This document shows positions 16,323 to 24,261 of a DNA stretch of 43,367 nt, in pieces (position 1 is the first letter of the stretch; every line of letters begins with the position of its first letter). The DNA comes from Gemmataceae bacterium (lineage in GTDB: Bacteria > Planctomycetota > Planctomycetia > Gemmatales > Gemmataceae). The stretch covers positions 1 to 43,367 of the forward strand of contig SHZZ01000030.1 of NCBI GenBank assembly GCA_009692005.1. The letters are read 5' to 3'. Under the pieces are notes generated by a model that saw nothing but the letters and a program-made list of their open reading frames with translations, was not told the origin of the DNA and did no database searches. The translations under genes and the position numbers were made by a program.

Positions 16323-17357
16323 TTAGTACTTGCCATCGATGGCCTGAAACTTGGTCGGGCGGTCTAGAAGAGCGCCGCCGCCTTGCAGCCATTGTGCCGT
16401 CCAGCGGATCACCGTGTCGATGGGGGTGAAAGGCGAGCCGAGCAAGTCGTTAATTTTCTTGGGGTTGGAGAGCAGCGCCGTGGGGCCTTCCTGGTTGGCC
16501 CAGTGGGGTTCTTTATTAAAGTGGGAAGCGAACTTCAGGGCAATTTCCCGCACACCAAGTTTGGGTCCGGTCAGGTTGAATGCCGCCCGCGGACAGGCGG
16601 TGTGAGACAATAGCCGCAGGATCGCCTCGTTCGCATCGCCCTGCCAGATGCAATTCAAATAGCCCATGGTCAAGTCGATCGGCTCCCCCGCCAACACTTT
16701 CTTCCCAATATCCACCAGGACTCCGTAAACCAGATCGACCGCGTAGTTCAAGCGCACCACGGCCAGATTCACTCCACGGTGCAACGAGTAATATTCCAGG
16801 ATCCTTTCACGCCCGATGGCAGCAGCGCTGTACTCCCCCGTGGCGACCAGTGGGTCGTTTTCCAGCGAACCTTCCCCCCCGGCGCTTACCATTGGGTAAA
16901 CATTGCCAGTTGAAAGCGCCACGATCTTGGAATCGCTGTACCGTGAGCAGATGTGGGAAGTCAGCAGGCAATTGACGGCCCAGGTTTCCGAGGGATCTTC
17001 ACTGGTGCCGAACTTTCTGCCAGCCAGAGATATAACCCATCCTGCATCGGGCAGTGAGGCCACCGCCCGCGGGTCTAAAAGATCCGCGGACAAGGTTTCG
17101 ACACCGTGCGTTTCCAGCCAATCCCGGCTGGCAGGATTGGAAAACCTGCTGATGCCGAGGATTTGAAGGTTGCTGCCAGCTTGGCGCAGGGCGCGGGTGG
17201 CCAGCACGGCCAGGGTGGGGCCCATTTTTCCACCCACTCCCAAAAAGAGTAATCGCCCGCGGAGTTGACTTAGTTCTTCCACCAGAATCGCGCGGGGCGC
17301 GGTGAGTTGTTCTTCTCGCGCAGTTTCATTTTGGAGGACATCCTGCAAATAATTCAT
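16323..17357 (-). CDS. NAD-dependent epimerase/dehydratase-like protein
   Basis: A 344-residue extended short-chain dehydrogenase-like protein. The nucleotide loop GVGGKMG near the N-terminus (LLFLGVGGKMGPTLAVLATRAL) fits G-x-G-G-x-x-G. It continues with VISLAGRKFGTS and a Ser/Thr at ALSTGNVYP. The tyrosine in GEYSAAAIGRERILEYYS sits where Y-x-x-x-K is expected, but the lysine position is Ala. A C-terminal substrate domain ends near RWTAQWL. The start is the ATG at 17357; it has no good ribosome site. The longer frame to 17456 seems less likely. It lies alone, divergent from the aldolase gene. Function is open: it may bind NAD but not use the usual proton relay. Confidence 0.75.
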   Translation of the reverse strand: MNYLQDVLQNETAREEQLTAPRAILVEELSQLRGRLLFLGVGGKMGPTLAVLATRALRQAGSNLQILGISRFSNPASRDWLETHGVETLSADLLDPRAVASLPDAGWVISLAGRKFGTSEDPSETWAVNCLLTSHICSRYSDSKIVALSTGNVYPMVSAGGEGSLENDPLVATGEYSAAAIGRERILEYYSLHRGVNLAVVRLNYAVDLVYGVLVDIGKKVLAGEPIDLTMGYLNCIWQGDANEAILRLLSHTACPRAAFNLTGPKLGVREIALKFASHFNKEPHWANQEGPTALLSNPKKINDLLGSPFTPIDTVIRWTAQWLQGGGALLDRPTKFQAIDGKY

Positions 17358-17491
17358 GCTCAGGGGCCTTTTTTTTAAACTCAAGTCGGCAAAAGAAAAC
17401 ACCATTCTAACCCACAACCGGTTTTTTCCCTCTCTTCTTCCATGGAGAACTGGCAAGCATTAGCGAGCCGTGGCTTTTTCCTCTTCCCCTG

Positions 17492-17548
17492 GGATCGCCA
17501 GGCTCCAGCCTGGCATACGAAGAAGCCGCGCCCTGTGCGCGGCGATCC
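17492..17548. repeat. Three-arm inverted-repeat element (three-way junction fold)
   Basis: An outer stem GGATC/GATCC (17492-17496 with 17544-17548) encloses two perfect hairpins: GCCAGGCT/AGCCTGGC (17497-17504 with 17507-17514, 2-base loop) and GCCGCGC/GCGCGGC (17525-17531 with 17537-17543, 5-base loop), joined by a 10-base linker. All three arms are perfect. It lies in the 287-base divergent region upstream of the aldolase gene. It looks like an intergenic repeat or a structured RNA leader. Confidence 0.6.
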
Positions 17549-17644
17549 AAGCAAAGAACAAACCCACACACCGAGTCCGCCAGAAAACTCCTCGACGGGG
17601 CCATTGCGCCAGCGCATACTGGATGCTTTCCTGAGGACACCGTC

Positions 17645-18475
17645 ATGCGGGCGAACCGGTTACGCGAATTGTTACGCCAGGGGAAACCGACCCTGGGCAC
17701 GCACCTGCTTTCCTCCTGGCCCACGGTGGTGGAAATGGTGGGCCAGTCCGGAATGTTCGACTATGTGGAATTCCTGGGGGAATACGCTCCCTTCGACCTC
17801 TACGCGCTGGATAACATCGGCCGCGCCATTGAACTTTTCCCCTCGATGTCGGGCATGATGAAAGTGGATCAGGAACCGAGGACCTTTCTCGCCTGCCGGG
17901 CCATTGGCGCGGGCATTCAAAACATTTTGTTTGCAGACCCCAGAACTGTTCAGGATGTGGAAGCCTGCGTGAAGGCAGTGCGTGCGGAGTCGCCAGCCAC
18001 CCGGGGAATTCATGGGGTGGGCATGCGCCGGGATGTCGGCGTGATCCGTGATGTGGGCAAGCCGGCCTTTGTGCAAGCCTTGAACGACGCCGTGGTTGCC
18101 ATCATGATTGAAAAAGCGCCAGCGGTGGAAAACTTGGACGCTTTGCTGTCGGTCCCTGGGGTCGATATGGTTCAATTTGGCCCGGCCGATTACGCCATGA
18201 GCATCGGCCTGGCGGGACAATTCGACCATGCCCAAGTGCGCGAGGCGGAAAAATTCGTCATTGAAACTGCGCTGGAAAAAGGGATCGCTCCGCGAGCGGA
18301 AATTTCGCATCCCGATCAGGCCAGGCGCTACCTTGACTTGGGTGTTAAACATTTCTGCATCGGCTGGGATTTGCGGATTTTGTTCGACTGGTTTCAAGCG
18401 CAAGGGCAAGCGATGTTGAAACTGCTCGGCCGGGGTGAAAAAGAGGGCGGCGCTGCGGGAAACTACGGCCGTTAG
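17645..18475 (+). CDS. HpcH/HpaI aldolase/citrate lyase family protein
   Basis: A 276-residue class II (metal-dependent) pyruvate-type aldolase that would cleave or form a 2-keto acid in the cytoplasm, by analogy with 2,4-dihydroxyhept-2-ene-1,7-dioate aldolase. The TIM-barrel starts LRQGKPTLGTHLLSSWPTVVEM. Metal ligands correspond to E156 (VAIMIEK) and D182 (VQFGPADYAMSIGLAG). The segment RGIHGVGMRRD sits in the middle. The ATG at 17645 has GAGG eight bases upstream. It stands 60 bases before the 1190-residue gene on the same strand. No pathway partner is nearby, so the exact substrate is not assigned. Confidence 0.85.
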   Translation: MRANRLRELLRQGKPTLGTHLLSSWPTVVEMVGQSGMFDYVEFLGEYAPFDLYALDNIGRAIELFPSMSGMMKVDQEPRTFLACRAIGAGIQNILFADPRTVQDVEACVKAVRAESPATRGIHGVGMRRDVGVIRDVGKPAFVQALNDAVVAIMIEKAPAVENLDALLSVPGVDMVQFGPADYAMSIGLAGQFDHAQVREAEKFVIETALEKGIAPRAEISHPDQARRYLDLGVKHFCIGWDLRILFDWFQAQGQAMLKLLGRGEKEGGAAGNYGR

Positions 18476-18534
18476 CCTTGGGGAAATCCCAATCCCTTTA
18501 GTAAAATAAGGGGCTGCTTTGGCAGAGACTCATC

Positions 18535-21500
18535 ATGGCAACCCTACCCAACTACACCAACTGCCCTTCTTGCGGGAGAACTATTCCCCTGGTCCAACCC
18601 AGCCAGGAATTGTTTCAAGCCTGCATCTGCGGGGAATGGATGCATTATGAGCCCCCGGGAAATTCCCCCGCTGGCAAAGAACCGACCAAAGTGGTGGACA
18701 ATATCCAACCCATCCGGCCAGAACCACGCACCACTCGAATCGATCCCCCCCAAGGCGCAGCCAAGGGAGTGACCAGGCCTTTTCCGCAAAAAGAAACTGG
18801 CGCCTATGTGGCGCCAAGGAAAACGGGGTTTCACGATCAGGCACCCCCGGTCCAGCCCTCGACCAAAATCCATCCGGAACAGCCCGTTCCTAACCCCGTG
18901 GCCAGTTCTCCACGGCAGACCAACTTTCAGGACCAAGCCCCCCCTGTGCAGCCGCCGACGCACCTCGAACGAGAGGAACCGGCCACTTCGCCTGAGGGCA
19001 ACCTGGTTTTTCACCCGGTGACCGACCCCTCCTTGGATTTGAGCCCTGCCAGGCCGAGTCGAAAAGGCCTGTTTATTTCAATCCTGCTTTTTGTCGTCAT
19101 GGCGTTGTTTTTGCTGGCCGGATGGCTGTACCTGGATTTGACCAAAGCGAACGAGGAAAAAACCTTAAGGGGATTAGCCGAGGGTGAATTTAAAAGCCGC
19201 AACTACCTCCTGGCCAAGGAAAAATTCACCAGTCTTCAGCAACAATTCCCCCAAAGCCAATGGGAGAAGGAATACCGCTATTGGGAGCAGTTGTCGCGGA
19301 TCAAGCAGGGGGCGGAGAGCCCAGGCGGCGGTCTGCCTAAAGCCGCCAAGGAGTTGTCCTCCCTTTCCCTGGTGGACAAATCGCTGGGGACGAACTGCCT
19401 GAAGGAAGCCGGGATCTTCGCGGTGGAATTGCTGGACAAGGGGCCCAAGGAGGAAAGTTATCTAAAGGAGGTGGAAGCCACGGTCAAGAAGTTGGCGGCC
19501 TTGCTTGGCGAGGAAAACGGCCAGGTAAAAAGCGCCCGGGGAAAACTGGGTCAATTGCGGCTGCAACTGGCCGCTGAAAAAAAACAACTTGAAGAAAAAA
19601 ACCTCTTTTTGAAAACCCTGCGAGAATTCGACCGGCTGGAACCGGCGCGGGTCTACTCGGCCAGAAAAGATTGGGTAGACCGGGCCAAGGGCTCCCATCC
19701 CGATTTGGTCAACTTGCCAGAAACACAGCAGTTGCTGAACCTGGCCATCCGGGCCCATCTTCGGTCGATCAACTATGAATCCGGAGCAGGAAACTTGGGA
19801 GAGAAAATTTCCAGGCAAGGCCTGGGCGGCGTTTCCTCCTTCATCCAGATTCCCGAAAAAAGGCAACCCGACTGGCTGCCTGATTCCAGTTTTCCCCTGG
19901 CCGCCAATATCCGCAGCACCCTGTTCGGCTTTCACCCGGCCAGCGGCAAAGTTTTGTGGGTGAAACGGCTGGGGAAGGAAGTGACTTTTCCTCCGGTGCC
20001 ACATCCTCCACTGCCCGACAACCCGGCCCTGATTCTCTCCTTGTGCGAGAATGGCGCCGCCTTGTGCGCCCTCGATTCCTATGGTCAACCGGCCTGGCAG
20101 GCAAGCCTGGGGGGAACTTGCCTGGCGGGCTTCCTGGTGTGGAACCAGGTGGCGTTGATTCCCTGCGTGGAGGGCCACCTTTTAGAAGTGGAACTGGCCC
20201 AGGGAAAAATTCTTGGGCGCTGGCAACTTGGACAGAACCTTTTGCAGCAAGGCGTTCTCGATGAAAAAGAAGGGATTCTTTACCAACCCGCCGACCCCGG
20301 CACACTTCTCCTCCTCGATCTCAAAGAAAAAAAATGCTTCAACCTGATCTACACCGGCCATGCCCTTGGAAACTTGGCTTCCCCGCCGTTGCTGGCTGAA
20401 CTCAACCCCGGGGCGAGGAATTCCAACTCGCACCTCTTTCTCATCGGCCGCGACTTGGAGCAGAACACCACTGCCACTCTTTTCCCCATTCCCCGCCCTG
20501 GCCCGCTGGTGGACACACTATCCCAGGCAAGCTGGAAATTCCCCGGCGCGGTTTCCGGCCCCTTGCTGACTTCCCGCAACCGCATGGTTTTCCTCAACTC
20601 GCAAGGCATGCTGAACTTGCTCGCCTGGAAAACCGCGCCCAAATGGGAAGAGTCCCTCGTGCCCATCCTTCAGAGTAAAGACCCCCTGCCCCTGAGCGAG
20701 TTAATCCGTGAACCGTTCGCCTCGGTTTCCCCGGGCGCCATGGTGGCGATCGGGTACCAGGATCTTTGGGTCGCCTATCGCGGGCACTTGCGCCAATTGC
20801 AAATGCTGATGGATTCCGATGGATTGCGTTTGGCGCCGGGGCAGCCCAACCCGCTGGAAATCGGGGCTCCTCTGAATGCGGGATTTCCTTTCACTGGCCC
20901 CAGGCTTCCGCAAGGCGGCTTGCTGCTACCGGGCCAACTTTCCGACAGATCCTGCCGCGTTGCTGCCTTCGACCTGGGGAAAAATCGTGGACTATGGCAT
21001 CACCGTTTGAATGGCGTCTTCCGCTCCGCCGCTGTGAAAATCCCCTCCAGCCCCGGAGACTATCTCGCCACCGATGAAGCCGGCGCGGTTTACCACCTGG
21101 CCCAGGAGAAAGACCTGGCCTCGGCGAAATCTCCCTGGGTTTCCGGCGGGAAAATAGCCGCCCCTCCGATCGGCTTTCCTCTACAGTCGCCCCCTTTGCT
21201 CTTTCCCTTGAATGGCAATGCGGTCTTGCAGTTTATGCACCTGGAAAATACGGGCGAGGTGATTCTGCGGCGGTTGCGCTGGAAGGACTCCGCCGTAGAG
21301 GTGGAAGCCGAAGCGTCGGCAGGGCTGGATTATCATTTGGCGGCGCCACCGGTCCTGATTGGCGAGGATCTGTTACTGGCCAAGAACCAGGGGATTTTTG
21401 TCCGGGTTGGTTTACATGACGGGAAAGCGCAAATCCGGCCCGGGCCCCCCTGGAAAAATCCTGCCGATGCCTCGCAGGGGATGGCTGCGCCAGCTATTCT

Positions 21501-22107
21501 CGACCAGGAAACTTTCGCCTTTTGCAACCCCGCGGGTGAAGTGGAACTTTACACTTGGCCGCAATCCAGGCAGGAACTCTTTCGGAAAATTAACCTGACA
21601 GGAAAAGGAATTCCCCTGGCCTCCCGGGTCGATGCCGTGAATACCCCCCTGGGCTCGCGCCTACTTTTCTGGAAGGCCACGGGCGAACTCGGCGGGTTCA
21701 GTAAGAACAGCGAGGGCCAATGGGTTCAATCCTTCCAGCATACATTTGAGGCGCCCGAGGGAGGCCTTACTCACTGGGTATTAAAAAACGGCGCCAGTCA
21801 GGATCGGGTTGCCATCCTGTCCAAGGGAAGGGAACTTTCTTGGCTCGACCCAGCAACGGGGAAAATATTGTGGAAGCATAAGCTGGAAGAAGAGCTGGCG
21901 TTTCCCCCCGCGGCAGCGGGCAACCAAGTCTGGGCAGTTTTTTACAACAAAAGGCCGCGAGGTTGGGAAGAAGGGACGGGAAAAGCATTACCTGCTCGTG
22001 AAGGCTTCCCCCCCAATGTCTTTCCTTCCGCCGCGCCTTGGACCCTGGATAACAACCGAGTGGCCTTTCCTTTAGAGGACGGCTCGGTGTTCCATCCCCT
22101 CCCCTAG
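18535..22107 (+). CDS. Large membrane-anchored protein: zinc-ribbon-like N-terminus, one span, beta-propeller-like region
   Basis: A 1190-residue protein without a family name I recognise. Residues 10-32 hold a CPSC...CIC pair (C10, C13, C30, C32), a zinc-ribbon-like knuckle. A Pro/Gln-rich linker follows with a near-duplicate, FHDQAPPVQPST at 99 and FQDQAPPVQPPT at 131. One transmembrane segment is at about 179-201 (ISILLFVVMALFLLAGWLYL). Then comes a helical TPR-like stretch (about 205-400) and a long propeller-like region with PQQ/quinoprotein-type strands (LFGFHPASGKVLWVKRLG; LSWLDPATGKILWKHKLE). Topology would put the zinc knuckle inside and the propeller outside. It follows the aldolase gene by 60 bases. 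Start ATG 18535 is chosen because the zinc motif follows at once. Confidence 0.72.
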   Translation: MATLPNYTNCPSCGRTIPLVQPSQELFQACICGEWMHYEPPGNSPAGKEPTKVVDNIQPIRPEPRTTRIDPPQGAAKGVTRPFPQKETGAYVAPRKTGFHDQAPPVQPSTKIHPEQPVPNPVASSPRQTNFQDQAPPVQPPTHLEREEPATSPEGNLVFHPVTDPSLDLSPARPSRKGLFISILLFVVMALFLLAGWLYLDLTKANEEKTLRGLAEGEFKSRNYLLAKEKFTSLQQQFPQSQWEKEYRYWEQLSRIKQGAESPGGGLPKAAKELSSLSLVDKSLGTNCLKEAGIFAVELLDKGPKEESYLKEVEATVKKLAALLGEENGQVKSARGKLGQLRLQLAAEKKQLEEKNLFLKTLREFDRLEPARVYSARKDWVDRAKGSHPDLVNLPETQQLLNLAIRAHLRSINYESGAGNLGEKISRQGLGGVSSFIQIPEKRQPDWLPDSSFPLAANIRSTLFGFHPASGKVLWVKRLGKEVTFPPVPHPPLPDNPALILSLCENGAALCALDSYGQPAWQASLGGTCLAGFLVWNQVALIPCVEGHLLEVELAQGKILGRWQLGQNLLQQGVLDEKEGILYQPADPGTLLLLDLKEKKCFNLIYTGHALGNLASPPLLAELNPGARNSNSHLFLIGRDLEQNTTATLFPIPRPGPLVDTLSQASWKFPGAVSGPLLTSRNRMVFLNSQGMLNLLAWKTAPKWEESLVPILQSKDPLPLSELIREPFASVSPGAMVAIGYQDLWVAYRGHLRQLQMLMDSDGLRLAPGQPNPLEIGAPLNAGFPFTGPRLPQGGLLLPGQLSDRSCRVAAFDLGKNRGLWHHRLNGVFRSAAVKIPSSPGDYLATDEAGAVYHLAQEKDLASAKSPWVSGGKIAAPPIGFPLQSPPLLFPLNGNAVLQFMHLENTGEVILRRLRWKDSAVEVEAEASAGLDYHLAAPPVLIGEDLLLAKNQGIFVRVGLHDGKAQIRPGPPWKNPADASQGMAAPAILDQETFAFCNPAGEVELYTWPQSRQELFRKINLTGKGIPLASRVDAVNTPLGSRLLFWKATGELGGFSKNSEGQWVQSFQHTFEAPEGGLTHWVLKNGASQDRVAILSKGRELSWLDPATGKILWKHKLEEELAFPPAAAGNQVWAVFYNKRPRGWEEGTGKALPAREGFPPNVFPSAAPWTLDNNRVAFPLEDGSVFHPLP

Positions 22108-22187
22108 ATCGCATGGCGCGGCCGGCCGCCACGCTTGTTACGGCCAGGCCAATTAGCCTGCGAACGGTTGACTTCAATTTCAAAAAT

Positions 22188-24029
22188 TCAATCGCTACCC
22201 GGGCCGAGGTCGAGGGAACGGATTCCCAGCCGGGTCATGAAGCGGAATTTCTGCCTGGCAGACAATTCCTTTGTGTAGCGGTCCTTGACAGCATCGAGCC
22301 AGCGGATGGGCCGGCTGCCATAATCCACGCACACCCTGGCCAGGACAGGCCCCGGGGTTTCCAGGATGCTCTTGATTCCGCTCTGCAAGTCTCCTGTGGC
22401 GCCAATCTCCTGGTAAGCCACGCCGAGCCCCTTGGACAGCGCTTCATAATCCAGCCGAGCTAGCATGGTCGCTGTCGTGCGGCCATAGGCTTGCGACTGC
22501 AACTTTTGCATATAGTGGTAGGCCTGGTCATCGAGGATAAAGAACTTCACCGGCAAGGCCTCCCTGGCGGCGGTGGAAATTTCCATGGCGCTCATGAGGA
22601 AACAGCCATCGCCCGTGATGGTGACCACCTGGCGCGTAGGAAACGCTTTCTGCCCGCCGAGGGCCGCGCCGATCGACCAACCCATCGACTGGTTGTCGGT
22701 CGGGTTGAAGTAAGTGCGCGGCTGGCGGGTGGTCATGACTTCAGCGGCCCAGTGCTCGCTGAGGGAAACATCGACATAGGTCAAAGCATCCGGGCGCAGC
22801 GCTTTGCGCAATGCCAGCAAGAAGGTCATGGGGTCGGCGGCAGATGTCTTGCAAACGCGGCTGTTCCAGCGGGATTCATCACCTTTCCATTGGGCAATGC
22901 ACTGGGCCGGTTGGGTGCATTTCTCCCGAGCAATTTTATCCTTCTGTTCCAGCACCCTAGAAAGGAACAGCCCGGCATCGCCATGCACTGCCACGGTGGC
23001 GGGAATCACCTTTCCCAGGTTGGCCTCGCAGGAATCAACCTGGATATGGCATTTCACTCGGGGAATGGCATAGAACGCCGTCGAGACCTCGCTGTAGCGC
23101 GCCCCGATCGTTAGCAGCAGATCGACATTTTTGAAAGCCTTCTCGGCAGTCTGCGTCCCTTGCGGGCCGTAACCCCAGCCCACCGCCAGAGGATGGCATT
23201 CATCGATGGCCCCTTTGCCCGATACGCTGGTGGCCACCGGAGCGTTCAAAACCTCCGCCAAGGAGGTAAGGTCCGAGGAAAAATTCATGCAGCCCAGGCC
23301 GGCGTAGATTCCAACACGCAGGCCGGTTTGCGACAACAACTCCAGGGCGCGTTTGAAGGCGGGTTCATGCAAGGGGGGTTTCACCGGCGTCAAGGGGTGG
23401 TCCTGAAACCGGTGGGTCTCAATGAACAGGTTGTAAGGAACCAGCAGGGCCACTGGGCCGGGTTCGCCCTGGACTGCTTTTTGAAACGCTTGCCGGACCA
23501 GACGGGGAATTTCTCCAACGGTTCCCACCGACAGCACTTCCTTGCACACCTGTTTCAACAGGCCTTCCATGTTGAGATCGTGAACCTGGAACGGGCGGTA
23601 CTTTTCGCCGCGCGCCACATCCCCCACCACACAGACCAACGGGATGCTGTCCAAAAGGGCTTCGCCAATGCCAGTAAGGGAATTGGTCAAGCCTGGGCCT
23701 GGCACCACGCTGAGGACTCCGGGTTTGCCCGTGGCGCGGGCGAAGCCATCGGCCATGGCAGCGGCGGAGTTTTCATGCGTCACCAGTAAATAAGGAAGCC
23801 CGCGGGACTTCATGGCGTCCCACAGTTCATTCTCCTGCGCGCCAGGAATGCCAAAGACGCAGCCGCAACCTTCGGAAAGGAGAGTCTCCACCAGTGCGCG
23901 TGCGCCAGACATTAACCCAACGACCGAGCCCCCGGGCCGGACCCTGGCCTCGCCCTGCCCCGGCAACAATGCGGGGAAAGAAACCGCACCCACTCCTTTC
24001 AACCAATCCCTTCTGGAAAACCGGCTCAT
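22188..24029 (-). CDS. Tat-exported thiamine-diphosphate enzyme, acetolactate-synthase-like
   Basis: A 613-residue protein with the three-domain fold of the acetolactate synthase/benzoylformate decarboxylase family. It starts with a twin-arginine signal (FSRRDWLKGVGAVSFPALLPG), unexpected for this normally cytoplasmic family. The catalytic glutamate is E86 (VTHENSAAAMADG). The metal motif GDG is at 473-475, but the expected asparagine pair is D500-D501 (FFILDDQAYHYM). The central domain carries GIYAGLGCMN and LLLTIGARYSEVS. An ATG at 24029 with GAGGG four bases upstream is the start. It diverges from the metalloprotease gene. Substrate unknown; the changed metal ligands may alter cofactor use. 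Family call is secure, location is inferred from the signal. Confidence 0.85.
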   Translation of the reverse strand: MSRFSRRDWLKGVGAVSFPALLPGQGEARVRPGGSVVGLMSGARALVETLLSEGCGCVFGIPGAQENELWDAMKSRGLPYLLVTHENSAAAMADGFARATGKPGVLSVVPGPGLTNSLTGIGEALLDSIPLVCVVGDVARGEKYRPFQVHDLNMEGLLKQVCKEVLSVGTVGEIPRLVRQAFQKAVQGEPGPVALLVPYNLFIETHRFQDHPLTPVKPPLHEPAFKRALELLSQTGLRVGIYAGLGCMNFSSDLTSLAEVLNAPVATSVSGKGAIDECHPLAVGWGYGPQGTQTAEKAFKNVDLLLTIGARYSEVSTAFYAIPRVKCHIQVDSCEANLGKVIPATVAVHGDAGLFLSRVLEQKDKIAREKCTQPAQCIAQWKGDESRWNSRVCKTSAADPMTFLLALRKALRPDALTYVDVSLSEHWAAEVMTTRQPRTYFNPTDNQSMGWSIGAALGGQKAFPTRQVVTITGDGCFLMSAMEISTAAREALPVKFFILDDQAYHYMQKLQSQAYGRTTATMLARLDYEALSKGLGVAYQEIGATGDLQSGIKSILETPGPVLARVCVDYGSRPIRWLDAVKDRYTKELSARQKFRFMTRLGIRSLDLGPGSD

Positions 24030-24183
24030 TCATCCCTCGCTTAATAGAGGATGTAAAAACAGAATCCCGTAAATAAGGTCGTCAAAATGGGAGGAAACCT
24101 TGCGGGGGAAGTGAGATGGAAGGATATTCCGGTTGTAGCGGTTGTTGCTGTTGCGAAACCCAGGGCTGTTGGGGGCTTTCTCC

Positions 24184-24249
24184 TTGCTACAAAACCCCCT
24201 TACTCTATTGTAAAGGCGGAGATTTTTCTCCCTTACTCTCTTCTCCGCC
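24184..24249 (+). promoter_or_regulatory. Candidate promoter, direct repeat and leader hairpin of the metalloprotease gene
   Basis: TTGCTA (24184-24189) and TATTGT (24206-24211) with a 16-base spacer could form a weak promoter. CCCTTACTCT occurs twice, at 24197 and 24230, spaced 33 bases. GGCGGAG (24215-24221) pairs with CTCCGCC (24243-24249), just upstream of the ribosome site. The rest of the 232-base divergent region has no gene. Confidence 0.3.
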
Positions 24250-24261
24250 CTGGAGTTTCTC

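Noticed and set aside
22118-22129. 12-bp palindrome GCGGCCGGCCGC between convergent genes
   Set aside because: No loop and no T tract; in GC-rich DNA it may arise by chance, so it is not called as a terminator.
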